64,000 bases of DNA. It comes from Ceratopteris richardii. Its lineage: Eukaryota; Streptophyta; Polypodiopsida; Polypodiales; Pteridaceae. Shown here in pieces: positions 31,877-43,215 of this stretch; positions within the stretch are counted from its first letter, which is position 1, and each line of letters starts with the position of its first letter. Made by a program: the position numbers and the translations under genes. The notes under the pieces are model-generated. The model was not told the origin of the DNA. It ran no database searches and worked only from the letters and a program-made list of their open reading frames with translations. The stretch is from NCBI GenBank assembly GCA_020310875.1, contig CM035407.1, positions 67,459,158-67,523,157 on the forward strand. The letters are read 5' to 3'.

Positions 31877-32194
31877 TTTTTGACTAGCTTTGGCCCTATC
31901 CAGACCTAGTGTCCGGCCTAGTTAAAAATTAGGTTCCAGGGTTTATTTGAGGGCTCAAACGAGATCTAAAAAATATGAAAATTGGCAGGCAATTACTTCT
32001 AAGGCTCCTCAAGCTCGAGGACTCCTCGGCTTGTACAAAATGGAGCTACAAAAAGGTGAAATGATATTTACAAGGGTTTTTAGTGATAAGAATCACTTTT
32101 AAATGGTGTAGGGGTTTGGAAAAAAATAAAGGGTTGCCTTAGTGCTAGATCTGCATGTATGCCCGTATTTGCTTCTTCCCGTATACTGCCAACA

Positions 32195-34233
32195 CTCATC
32201 CTATATGGTTACTCAAGTATAAGGAAGATCTTATGTACTCTAATTCCATCAACATCATAAGTATTCAAGACTACAAAGTTGAAAAAGGGGGAGAACCATT
32301 TATACAAATTCACAAATTAGCACCTCTTTAGCATAGAACATTTTAGGATGAAGCAGTTGACAACCTTTGCGAATGGTATTCCTAAGAGGAGAAACTATAG
32401 GAAAACCCAAGAAAGTTTGTTCTTTATCAGGACAATTACCATTGTCGGGACGTTCTTTATTAGCTCTTGCACTAGTCCATACACGATTGTGTAGTATAGG
32501 ACAGTGCAAAAAGCTATGGTTCATATAAAAAGAGAAGAACTAGGTATAAACAAAACTATAGGACCATTGTTGCTCATTTTAGGTAAGATTCTATCCCAAA
32601 GTAAGCTAGGCATATTAAGCTAGTCCCCCACATGATATAGCAGAATATGTGATGAACTACACCAACCCTCATAGAGATATCACTTATCTAGCCATTATAT
32701 ATACATTAAGTAGTCATCATCTAAAGGGGAGACATGAATTCTCCATTGTTTTAGATACAACCAAAGGTCGATCAATGTCCTTGTGGAATTTGAAGGTTGT
32801 GATCCATGAACTTGCAAAAGATGTAAATTTCTTTAAAAGTAGACAAGGAATTCAAATGCCTGCAAACAAGGTTAGGACCAATACGTTGAGAGGTTTGAGG
32901 AGATAGAACTACTAGCTATAGAATGAGATTCTTCTAAGACTTATGAAACCTTAAATAAAACTTATTGATTTTCTCCTTTATAAGAAATGCCCAAAGTTCA
33001 TTGCTACCAATACTCTCTTCACAATTCACTTGTTAGTAAGCATTTCTAAAATCTAATGGGGCAAAGAATACTAGTACACCTCCAAAAATGAATCGTCTTG
33101 AAAAAAAAAAAGCACTTTGTTCATTCCATTAGAGGAGTAATTCCAGCAAGATCAGACATAAAAGTTACTTTTCATGACATAATAATCAAGAACAGAAACT
33201 CAAGCAGAAAAGATTGGGTTGGTAAATACATGTAAAAATCTTATTTCTTATGGTAACCATGAAGTAGTCCTATCTTTGAATAAGAGCAATGAAAAATCCC
33301 ATAGAACACTATTGATAGAGCTTCAATTATCATTCTTCAAAAGGGTGATGTCATTACCAGATATGTGTAGACCAAGAGGGGAGGGAACACCAAAAGGACT
33401 CACTTGTGATGGAAACAAGAACAAGTTCAGGTAGAATCCTTTGGACCTTTCTTGTGAATCAAATGAATCATTCTAATATTAATAATTTGAATTAGAAGAA
33501 TAATTAGTATAATGAATGTGGTAAAATATTTATCCAACTCCTTCAAAAGAAACAATAATGCATTAGCTGGCATGGGATGAAAGAGAGGAAGATAGACCAA
33601 GATTGTGAGGAGCATTTGGGGATTATCACAGAAAACCTATACCTCGAAGATGAATGGACATCAATTATCACTCAAGATTAGGATGAGAGATGGAATACAT
33701 ATGCACACCAAATTCATAAGGTATCCAAACACAAAGAGAGAAATACATAACAAGAATATGAGGAGTATTGGAAGATTACAATGTACAAAGAAACGACTAA
33801 CATCCTATTTCTTTTTCTTGAAAGTAGTATTTTGTACAATTAAGTGGGTGGCCTTTGAGGATATGTAACTCAATTTAGATGTGGTCTTTTGGATTTCCAT
33901 TTGGTCCATTTATATTTTCTTTTCTAGATCTCTATATATTTTTTCATATAACACATTGAAAATAAAGTTGGAATTGAAAGGATTGTATTTTTTAATATCC
34001 ATGAGCATTTTTGGAGGTGGTTTTCGTGTGTCTGCAGCTATGTGTGTTGGATAATCACATGTAATCTCTTGATAGTTCTTTCCATTATCACTTTGTTTCC
34101 TATTCCTCCACCCACACTAACATTTGAGCATCTTGATCCTTAGATTCCAACTTCATGAGTTGTTTTACAAATAGGGCAAGCTCATTTTAGATTGTTTTGA
34201 TTGCACTCTTGCATGTGCATGAGACGAGAGAGC
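32195..34233 (-). pseudogene. LINE remnant interrupted by G1
   Basis: This is the second copy of the repeat at 15000-16953. Shared blocks include the stretch around TGGTAACCATGAAGTAGTCC and the GGCATGGGATG block. On the minus strand a degraded RT stretch (LGLHISGNDITLLKND) lies near 33345-33390. Further 3' (about 32300-32520) is HSFLHCPILHNRVW, which fits the zinc-binding zf-RVT end of plant LINEs (ExxxHLFxxCPxxxxxW). G1 inserted at its 3' part, so the remainder should continue left of 20318. Confidence 0.5.
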
Positions 34234-35160
34234 CAAAATCCGTGACTTTGGTAGTTGGGATTCAAGTTCAAATAATTCCTAAAGTATAGGACCACTTTTA
34301 AGTGGATGAGTCACCATATTCAAATTTACGTATAAATACATCCGCTTCTAGTCATGGAAAAAGAGAGCTTTTTGAGAGCTTTGAGTTGTTTCTATGAGTC
34401 TAGATTGTACTCACTTCAAGTGAGTAGTCCCACATATGTCCTTTGCATCATATGTGCAACATCATACACATTATAATTCATATATCTTGAGTATGCATTC
34501 TTTGTATGCTTGAGGTACACAGTCAACTTGTGTGGTTCACTTGTCTTTGTGTGAGTATTCATTTTCAATCATTTCAATTGGATCAATTAGATAGAAGTTT
34601 TGTACATCTATTTACAAAGTCTAATCAACTTTGGATGATTATATTTCAAGCTATGAAGTATCAAAGGTGATTGTGTCTGCAGTTCATCTTGATCCTAAAA
34701 AGTCCGATGACCCCCGAAACTTGTTAAACTCTTTTTTACCTATATAGTCAAGCTAAATTCATTAGATAACTTGATTTCATTAGGTAGATCAATTAGATGT
34801 GTGCAAAAGCTCTCTGAAAAATTCAAACTAAGTTGTGATGTGTGAGCATTTTGTTGTGACCTCCACTTCCTAAAATAGAAGGTTTCTTCAAATCTTGTGA
34901 AGTGCAAAATTATCTGTTTTAATGCAAACATTTGGTAATTAAATTCCAAAGGACTTAGTGATTCTTTATGCATATTTTGGACGTAAAGGAGGTAGATAAG
35001 GCTTGGGATTAAGCTAAACAAAAATTATCCTACTTTATAGAAAAAAAAACTGCCATCAAAAAAGCATAATATAGCATTCCTGAAGCTATATTTTCTGGTG
35101 TAGAGTAGGTTTTGGCAAACACCCACTAATCTCTATCTATATCCCATCACCTCTTCATAA
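34234..35160 (+). repeat. Probable 5' LTR region of copia C2 (edges unclear)
   Basis: The stretch ends just before a tRNA-Met-type primer site. It carries TATAAATACATCC (about 34331-34343) followed by a transcribed-looking GAGAGCTTT region, as plant LTRs do. No second LTR survives in the window to define the ends, and part of it may be other sequence. Confidence 0.35.
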
Positions 35161-35173
35161 TGGTATCAAAGAA
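35161..35173 (+). other. Primer binding site of copia C2
   Basis: TGGTATCAAAGAA, a tRNA-Met-type copia site, lies 11 nt before the gag start. Confidence 0.65.
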
Positions 35174-35183
35174 ACTAAGCATC

Positions 35184-36297
35184 ATGGGTGATGGATTTCT
35201 ATCATCTATTGAAAAACTAGATTGAGGTAATTACTCAACATGATCACACCAAATGGAGGCTTATCAACAAGGAAGAAATCTAATTGGTTACATACCTAGA
35301 GATGAGATGATGCCAATACTTAGAAGTAAGGGCCAACCAACACAAGAGGAGCACGAAAGGTTGAATGCATGGTGCTGAAAGGATGCTTTGGCAAGGTCAT
35401 AAACTCTCAATTCTATCTCTGTTTTTTTACTTCCTCAAATGGAATTGCAAGACATCACAAGAGACATGGAATGTTCTTGAAGCATTCTTCTCATCAATCA
35501 TGAAGGCAAGGAAGAATCAATTATGGATGGAGTTTACAATACTCAAGAAGATACCCAAGAAATGTGTGGCTGATTCTATCACCAAGATGAAGCACATTGC
35601 AGACCAGCTTGGAAGCATTGGAGAAGTCATTGATGAAGAACAAATAGTAAGTTAAGTCATCAATGGGATCAAATCGGATGAAAAATGGGAAGCCTTCACC
35701 ATAGCTATGGGCCTCTACATGGACATGCAAGATCCTCACTTCAACACACTCATGGGAGAATTGTTCACACAGGAGGCAAAGCTTATGAAGACTGGAGAGA
35801 ACCAAAAAGGTAATCAATCCAATGCTCTCTATACATATAAGAAGGATAACAAAGGCAAAGGCAAGATGTCTGATGATGAAGGTAATACCTCTCAAGCCAA
35901 CTTTGTAGGTAGAGGTAGATGCTCATAAGGAAGATTCAAAGGAGGTGGACAAGGCAAGGGAAAGCTCAATGCTCATCACCCTATGTCATATGCAGTCTAA
36001 CCAATCATATTACAGATAATTGTTTTAGGAACCCAAGGATTCAAAGAGAAAGAGGATACAATAGAGGAGGCTATGAAGACTCTAGAGAAAGATTCAACAG
36101 CTTGTATGGATAGAATAACAACTCATACAACAACAACTATGAACTTGGATACAAAGGAAGGAGAGACTGCAAAAATTATACAAATGATTAATAACAACAA
36201 GACACTTCTTCTCATGAACATGACAATGAAGGAAGGTAAGGCAGATGAGCATGTGTTTTACATAGAATGAAGATGCTCAAACAATGTGGTAGGCAAT
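35184..36297 (+). pseudogene. Copia C2 gag and protease start, left part of split element
   Basis: ATG at 35184 (MGDGFLSSIEKL) with an immediate stop. Later blocks such as LEAFFSS(I)MKARKNQLWMEF, IADQLGSIGEVIDEEQIV and KSDEKWEAFTIAMGLYMDM match the minus-strand copy at 56378-58840 closely. Several stops break it (35653-35655, 35926-35928, 36110-36112). The sequence ends at 36297 in the protease start (EHVFYIE, degraded CSN motif), where G2 inserted. It resumes at 52203. Confidence 0.8.
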
Positions 36298-36843
36298 TGC
36301 AACAGAGTTTCCACAATACCAGCTCACGGATGAATGTGTACTCACCTCCTAGCCATATGCCTCTATATATAGCTGCTTGAATCAATGAGGACCAAAAATG
36401 TAACAAAAGTCCACAAGTGCATGTGCAATCTCTTCCAATCCTTTGATACCTTCCACTAGAGTCTGCTAGTGGTTGGAGTGATCGTATCCACTGCTTTAGT
36501 ACCTTCCACTAGAGTCCACTAGTGGTGGTTGTACTTGTCACTCGAGTCAAGTCTTTCTAGACTCAAGTTAACTCACGTCAACTTGGGTTAGAAGGCTCTA
36601 GAGCTTCTTGGGAAAAACTCTCTCCCCATGCTCCCCATGGGGGTTAAACCCAAGACCTCCTCCTTCACAACAATGAGACTTAACCACTAGGCTAAGTGGA
36701 TTACTTGAATATGAGACCACATGATCTTATGCTTCAGTCTATTCTCGAGATCTTTGATCGTACAAACGAGTGACCAAATGGTGTCCGATTTCATATCTGT
36801 CTGAAGTTGTTGGACCCCTAGATCATAAACTTACTTTATTACA
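36298..36843 (-). repeat. 3' LTR of G2
   Basis: The minus strand begins TGTAATAAAG and ends TTGCA. It contains a tRNA-like pol III promoter: A-box TAGCCTAGTGG (36684-36694) and B-box-like GGGTTTAACC (36642-36651). Confidence 0.9.
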
Positions 36844-36856
36844 TTCTTCCCCCCTT
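36844..36856 (-). other. Polypurine tract of G2
   Basis: The minus strand reads CAAGGGGGGAAGAA-like purines directly before the 3' LTR. Confidence 0.8.
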
Positions 36857-39800
36857 GGGAAAGATTTTTGTCCTCGAAAATAAAGCTATATATAGTATCC
36901 ATAGGCAACCCCTGACCCTCATGTTCTAATACAGGAAGAACATGAGCATTCATTCGATCAGTTATCCACTTAGAACTTGAAAGTATAAAACTTTATCTTT
37001 TGTTGACCAACTTAAAATTGGAAAGTCAAAAAACGTCACTAGATTGTAGAAACTTTTTCCCATGTTGAATTTTCTTCAGTTCCATCCTTACATTTTACTA
37101 AGCATTCTTCTTACAAATGACTCCTCATACGTTTATCTCGGGTGCAAAGTATCCTTTCAGGTTCATGAGGAGCTGTTTCACTTACGAGAAGAAGAAGAAT
37201 AATTTGTTGTCCAACTAGATTATTTGAATCTGTTAGACTCTTCCTAAGTCGGCTAACATGGAACCCTCGAGGAATCCAACTATCGTTTGGAAGTTGTAAT
37301 TCATAATCCCATAAACCAACTTTCTTGGTGATTGGAAAAGGACCCCAATATCTAGGCAACAACTTGACGCATTGACCAGTGTTAAACTTTTCCCACCTTT
37401 CAGGAACACAAAGATAAACTTGATCGCCAACCTAAAAAGTAATATCTCTTTGCTTACGATCAGCATAAGCTTTTGCACAATCTTGAGCTTTCTTTAACTT
37501 AAAGTTCATGTCTTGAAGGAATTCTTGAGCTGCTTGAACTCGTTCATTTTGAAGTCCCATTGCATATGGAGAACTAGGCTCGAAACTATACATCAACATG
37601 AATGGCCTAAATTCAATTGATGAATTCTTGGCACTATTATAGGTAAATTTAGCAAAAGGAAGATATTCTTCCCAATTAGTCTGTTTGGAAGTAACATAAG
37701 CTCTGAGTATGTCTTCCAAAATTTGATTGAATTTCTTGGTCTATCCATCAATCTGGGGATCTTCGGCCATACTTAAACTTAGTTTAGTTTCAAGTCTACT
37801 TAAGACTGCTCGCCAAAAATGACTTGTAAATTGAGCATCCCGATCAAAAACTATGTCTACTAGAAGTCCATAGAGTTTGTAAAGCTAATTTACAAATATC
37901 TTTGCAAGTTTTGAAGTCTTATATGTAGTCTTGACTAGAATAAACTGAGCAAGTTTAGTCAATTGATCAACTATAACCCAGACTGAATCAAAGCTTTTCT
38001 GAGCATGTGGTAACCCTGAAATGAAATCCATGGAGATACTTTCCCATTTACCTTTGGGAATCTCCAAAGGATGCAACAATCCTACAACTTTAAATCGTTC
38101 AAACTTATTTACTTGACATGTATGGAACTTGGACACATAGTTTTGCATATCTCAATGTATAATAGGCCAATTAAAATGCCGTTTAATTAATTCATAGGTT
38201 TGGTTAATACCAGGATGTCCAACACTTAGAGCATCGTGGCATTCGAAAAGTACTTGATTTTCTATGTCCGAAAGACTTGGGACACAAACCTTACCTTTAT
38301 AAAGCAAATATTCATCTTGGAGAGAATAGTGTTTAAACATTCCCTCTAAAGTACTTGCTTCATTTGTTTGAGCTTGTTCAACTTCCTTACATGCTTGACT
38401 CTAGCTTGGATCTTCTTTACAACTTCCTTTCAAAGTTGAAATAAATTCACTTTGAATTTGTACAAAAGCTAGGTTGTTTAGCATAGGCATCCATCTTAAG
38501 GCGTCTACCACTACATTGAACTTTCCTTTCCTGTACCTTAGTTCATAGTTGAATTCTTACAATTGCTACCCATCTAGCTTTTCTACCTCTTAAATCCGAC
38601 TAGTTTGCAAACCACTTGATACTCTCTTCATCAAAGACTATGGTTAACTTTGATCCATATAGGTAATGGAACCATTTCTTCAGAGCATTTATTATAGCAA
38701 ACATCTCTCGCTCATAGGTAGAATAGTTTTGTTGAGTAGGACTTAGCTTTCTACTTTTGAAATCTATTGGTCGACCTTCTTGGCTTAGTACTGCTCCTAC
38801 TACAGATGAACTTGCATCTGTTTCTAATTGGAAAGGCTTATTCTGATCTACTATTTGTAGAACTAGGGCCCAAGCCAAAGCAAGTTTAAGCTCTTGAAAA
38901 CTTCTTGCTTGCTCCTCTTTCCAAGTAATCTTCTGATGCTTCCCTTTGAGCTCGTCTGTCAAAGGTACTGCTATCTTGGAATACCTAGGCACAAACTTCC
39001 GATAGTATCCTACCAATCCACAAAAACTTTGTAATTCTCAAAATGTCTTGGGCTTAGGCCATTCAAGAATCACTTTAAACTTATCAAGGTCTACTTTGAT
39101 TCTTTTTGCATAAATAATATGGCCTAAACACTTTACTTCTTGAGTAAAGAAATCACATTTTGACTCTTCATCGTAAATTTGATTATCGCAAAAAAGTTTA
39201 AAGATGTTTTCCAAATGTTAAAGATGACTTTCATGATCTGTACTATAGATCAATATGTCATCTAAAAAATCTACTACAAACTTTCCTAAATATGGTTGCA
39301 AGAATTGATTCATCAAGCTCATAAATGTTGCAGGTGCATTTGTTAACCCGAATGACATTGCCAAAAACTCAAAGTGACCATACTTAGTTCCAAAGGCTGT
39401 CTTAGGAGTATCATCATCTTTAATTCCAACCTGATGATATCCTTGACGTAATTCAATCTTTGAAAAGATTTTAGCTCCCTCAAAGCTGTCGAAGAGATCT
39501 TCAGCTAGTAGCATGGGATACTTATTCTTTATTGTCAGATTGTTCAATGCCCTATAGTCCATGCATAGCCTCATAGAACCATCTTTCTTTTTTACAAGAA
39601 GGATGGGTGTGGCCCAAGGGGACTGGCTTGGCCTAATAAACCCTTTTTCCAGATATTCCTTGATCTGTTTCTCAACTTCTAGATTCTAGAAATAAGGGAG
39701 TTGGTAGGGATTTTGGGATTTTGGCTTGGTTCCTGGAATCACCTCTATTCTATGATCAATGCTTCCACGAGAGGGTGGCAAGCCATGGGGGAGTTCCTTA

Positions 39801-40824
39801 GGGAACACATCCTTAAATTCCTTCATTAATTCATTGAATTTAATATACACTTCACGTGGAATAAATGACAAGACATAAGAAACTTGCTTTGTATTATCTG
39901 AATCAATTACATCGGTGCTAAGAACCAAAAAAACTTGGGTCCTAGCTTCACTTCTTACAAGTTTCTTTAATTCTGTGTGTGAAATCAAAAGGGTGCTTGG
40001 AACATTGTGTTCCCCCTTGATCTTATACAACACTCCATCACACTGGAATTCCAAAGTGTTTGTATAATAGCATCGGGACAATGAAGCTCCAAGACTCCAA
40101 AGCCACTCTCTCCCTAGAACCGAATCTACCCAATCCATGTTCATAATTTGGAAGTCCGATTTGTCTTTATACTCTTGGATTTTCGATTCCAAATTTGAAA
40201 TCATGGTATCCCAAACATGAGTATCCTACCCGTGCATCATAGAGACAACATATCTATGAGGAGATGGAATCTGAGGAAGAGCCAATTTTTTCACAAGTGC
40301 ATAATTTATAAAATTATGTGTTGCCGAATCGTCCACCATAATCCGGATGGTGTGACCTTTGACTGACCCGTGCAATTTTACCAAATCCTGTGGACCAAAT
40401 TCTTGAGGTTGCCACATGTGTTTGGAAACTTGGCACTTATGGGTACTATCACAGTGCATGATCTAAACCTTCTTTGCACTTGAATTTCATCCAAGCTCAA
40501 AGTTTGGATCAGATGAATCTATTGTTTCCCCTCACCTTTGTCAGTCAAAGAGGCCTTACTATCTCTTCCAACTAGACAGGCCCTACTACGATATCCTGGC
40601 TTGAGGCATTTAAAACACAAATTTCCCTTTTGTGCTCTAACAAGATCTTCTTGGGAAAGCATATTTCTAGAAATACGAGGCTTTTTAGATGTGTATTCAG
40701 ATGATCTTGGCCCTTTGCCATTGACTTTAGTGGTATTTCTTTGGAAATGACCACTTTCTTGTGGGACATCTAAACAGGAGTTATCGTCATAAATTTGCAC
40801 TACCTTAATCGCTTCATCAAGCAT
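36857..40824 (-). pseudogene. Degenerate gypsy Pol and gag end of G2
   Basis: Minus-strand blocks run from right to left as follows. A gag zinc knuckle (40519-40824, CFKCLKPGYRSRAC) has Tyr in place of the metal-binding His. A protease (40226-40459) reads VDDSATHNF where DSGATHNF is expected. The protease end and RT start are at 39686-40204. RT (39218-39574) has [31 protein letters not shown] and FLDDILIYS. RNase H (38600-39016) has LETDASSSVVGAVLSQ. Integrase finger and core lie at 38152-38340 and 37885-38148 (SISMDFISGLP). The integrase end lies at 37432-37719 and 37111-37362 (RYWGPFPI, FHVSRLRK), a GPY/F-type module. Stops and frame changes separate most blocks. I see no complete chromodomain after it. 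Confidence 0.88.
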
Positions 40825-40825
40825 C

Positions 40826-40942
40826 CTTTCCCAAGGAAAGATCTACTGGACAGCTTTGACCTACTACTTGCCCCGCAGTATTAGCAAATAGTGGAGGAGT
40901 AGGAGTCATCAAGCTAAGACGACTCAGACTACTAGTTAGAAG
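40826..40942 (-). pseudogene. G2 gag fragment left of the transposon insertion
   Basis: The minus strand reads LSRLSLMTPTPPLFANTAGQ then VVGQSCPVDLSLGKG, matching the copy at 12981-13095. It continues the gag N-terminus at 49988-50584 across the insertion and joins the zinc-knuckle part at 40824. Confidence 0.7.
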
Positions 40943-42578
40943 TGTCGAGAAGGCAGCAGGTGATGGGAAGAGCCGTCATGGGGTTGGATCACACCCCTGG
41001 TGTGCGCCTTTTCCATTGTCCGACGAGCGGCGTTTGTGCGCTGGGCACCTTGCCCTCTCTTTGGTGTGGTGATCATCGTAAGGCCCCTACCCTCTCGGAA
41101 GAGACGAGCAAACGTGCGTACGCGTAAGGCCGTAAGCATCGGGAGCGAGAAAATCCAGATACAATGCTAAAGCAGGGAAGTCACTGGATCGGTGTGCAGA
41201 CAAAATCAATGATATAATGCGGAAGTCATCCAATAAAATTTGAGTAATACAAAGATGCCGGCTATAGTGTAGGTTGATAATACAAAAATTTGCTACAGTG
41301 CGGAACATGTGAATACAAATATATGCTGTCGCTACAGTGCGGATCGGCCAAATATAAGGTAGGTCTCCTGCTATAGTGCGAGAAGGTGCCCATAGGACTC
41401 GACAATCTTTAGAACTTTTCTTTTCTTCAAGTTTCCTCGGCAATAGCTTTTCTTCTCTTTACTTCAATAGTCCGCAATCAGTTCATATAATCTTTGGAAA
41501 GAAGATCCAGAGAATGTCCATCGGGCACTCTTTTGCTTCACTCACTTCTTCAAACCTTTTCTTCAATACTCTTTACTTCATATAATCCTCTTCAAATCAT
41601 GAGAGTCCTAGGCTTGGAAAGAAGATCCATAGAAATGTCCACAGAGACCTGGAGAGAAAAAGCACCTCCCTCACCAACTTGAAGTCTCTCAGCAATCCAT
41701 GCATACAGAGTATCAATCCAAAGTTGATCTCTCAGTCCTAGGAGCTTGAACGTAGAGAGAAGCAGCTCGGCGTTCAAGCTCCTAGGACTGAGAGATCAAG
41801 TTTGGACTGATACTCCGTATGCATAGATTGCTGAGCGTCTTGGAGTTGGTGAGGGAGGTGCTTTTTCTCTCTAGGTTTCTGTGGACATTTCTGTGGATCT
41901 TCTTTCCAAGCCCAGGACTCTCATGATTTGAAGAGGATCATATGAAGTAAAGAGTATTGAAGAAAAGGTTTGAAGAAGCGAAGTGAAGCAAAAGAGTGCC
42001 CAGTGGACATTCTGTGGATCTTCTTTCCAGGGATTATATGAAGTGATTGCGGACTATTGAAGTAAAGAGAAGAAAAGCTATTGTCGAGGAAACTTGAAGA
42101 AAAGAAAATTTTTGAAGATTGCCGAGTCCTGTGGGTGCCTTCTCACACTGTAGCAGGAGACCTACCTTATATTTGGCCGATCCGCACTATAGTGGCGACA
42201 TATATTTGTATTCACCTATTCTGCAATGTAGTGGATTTTCATATTATCGACCTGCACTATAGCGGGCATATTTGTATTACTCAAATTTTATTGGGTGACT
42301 TCCACATTATATCATTGATTTTGTCTACACATTGATCTCGTGACTTCCCTACTTTAGCATTGTATCTGGATTTTCTCGCTCCCGATGCCTACGGCCTTAT
42401 GCATACGCACGTTCGCTCATCTCTTTCGAGAGGGTAGGGGCCTTACGATGATCGCCACACCAGAGAGAGGGCGAGGCTCCCAGTGCGCAGATGCCGCTCA
42501 TCAAACAGTGGGAACGACACACACTAGGGGCCTGATCCAACCCCACACCGGCTCTTCCCATCACGTGCTTCCTTCCCG
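40943..42578. mobile_element. Foldback-type DNA transposon X1 (giant inverted repeat)
   Basis: The 1.64-kb unit is an imperfect palindrome: arms of about 800 bp (40943-41765 and 41770-42578) meet near 41768. It starts TGTCGAGAAGGCAGC and ends CTTCCCGACA. Each arm carries an array of about four GCTAYAGTGCGG motifs (left arm about 41260, 41291, 41331, 41371), inverted as CCGCACTRTAGC in the right arm (about 42145-42260). Such subterminal arrays are typical transposase-binding regions in DNA transposons. No transposase frame is inside. Confidence 0.8.
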
Positions 42579-42630
42579 ACACCTGAACCTGACATGAAGC
42601 GAGGCGGTTGCCCGGTGATCCTTGACACGC
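42579..42630. other. Unassigned joint between X1 and copia C3
   Basis: This roughly 52-bp GC-rich stretch has no match to the X1 or X2 arms that I can see. It ends in CACGC (42626-42630), one half of the C3 target duplication, and continues after C3 at 47786. Confidence 0.5.
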
Positions 42631-42860
42631 TGTTGATATATTTAGGTAGTGATGTGTGTGAACACTCTAGGACCGCCGGGGCACTTTTTTCCCTCGTTAG
42701 GAGGTTTTTTTCCCCCGGCTTGTATATACGCCTATTGCCCTAATGGGCTATTCATCTTTGTACATTCTCTAGTAATACATTCAGTCTCGTGTGTTGTGCT
42801 CCAAGCTTCTTCTTCTTCCTTGTGCTGTTCGCGTGCTTCCGCAGAAGTCTAACTCCAACA
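42631..42860 (+). repeat. 5' LTR of C3
   Basis: 230 bp, TGTTGATATA...CTCCAACA. It contains CTTGTATATACG (about 42719-42730), a likely TATA region. Confidence 0.95.
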
Positions 42861-42862
42861 AT

Positions 42863-42874
42863 TGGTATCAGAGC
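42863..42874 (+). other. Primer binding site of C3 (tRNA-Met type)
   Basis: TGGTATCAGAGC, two bases after the LTR end. Confidence 0.92.
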
Positions 42875-43215
42875 AGGTCGTTGCTTCTTCTAGGGCGCCG
42901 TCGACACTCCTCCGTTTGCAGTCTCAGATTCGCACAAAATTTGGTGAGCATACTCAGGGTGTTTTCGAGATCAAAACAGCTTCGCTTTGTGGTGCCGAAA
43001 TCGCGATCTGAGCTCGTTTCGGCCTCCGAACGCACTATCGCAGTGCTTGTGCAGGCTATTTCGTCCTTTTGTGCCAAAGGTATATACCAGTTTCTGTTCG
43101 TCAGTTTAAGCGTCTCGAAGTCTGCTACAGGTCTAGCAGAACTCGTCTGGGAAGTTCTGTTCAACTTTTTGAGATACAGTCAATTTTCTGCATCAAGGTA
43201 TTTTAGTCACCAGCC

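Larger units (their letters stand above)
20318..32194 (-). mobile_element. Gypsy-type LTR element G1 with unusual coding order, complete
   Basis: Two LTRs (20318-20896 and 30472-32194, the latter split by a 1,143-bp insertion) are about 98% identical over about 580 bp. A perfect target duplication CTCAT sits at 20313-20317 and 32195-32199. There is a tRNA-Asp-type primer site (30446-30463) and a polypurine tract (20897-20910). Without the insertion it is about 10.7 kb. On the minus strand it has a 1.9-kb leader, ORF1 (unknown domain, integrase, aspartic protease) and a second coding region in three frames. I found no gag or RT/RNase H. It is therefore probably mobilised in trans, although its LTRs say it moved fairly recently. 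Confidence 0.93.
30472..32194 (-). repeat. 5' LTR of G1, interrupted by a DNA transposon
   Basis: Parts 30472-30649 and 31793-32194 together match the 579-bp 3' LTR with about ten differences. The interruption is the TIR element at 30650-31792. Confidence 0.93.

Noticed and set aside
37111-37362. Chromodomain at the end of the G2 integrase
   Set aside because: A GPY/F-type module (RYWGPFPI ... FHVSRLRK) is visible, but the aromatic-cage sequence of a chromodomain does not follow.
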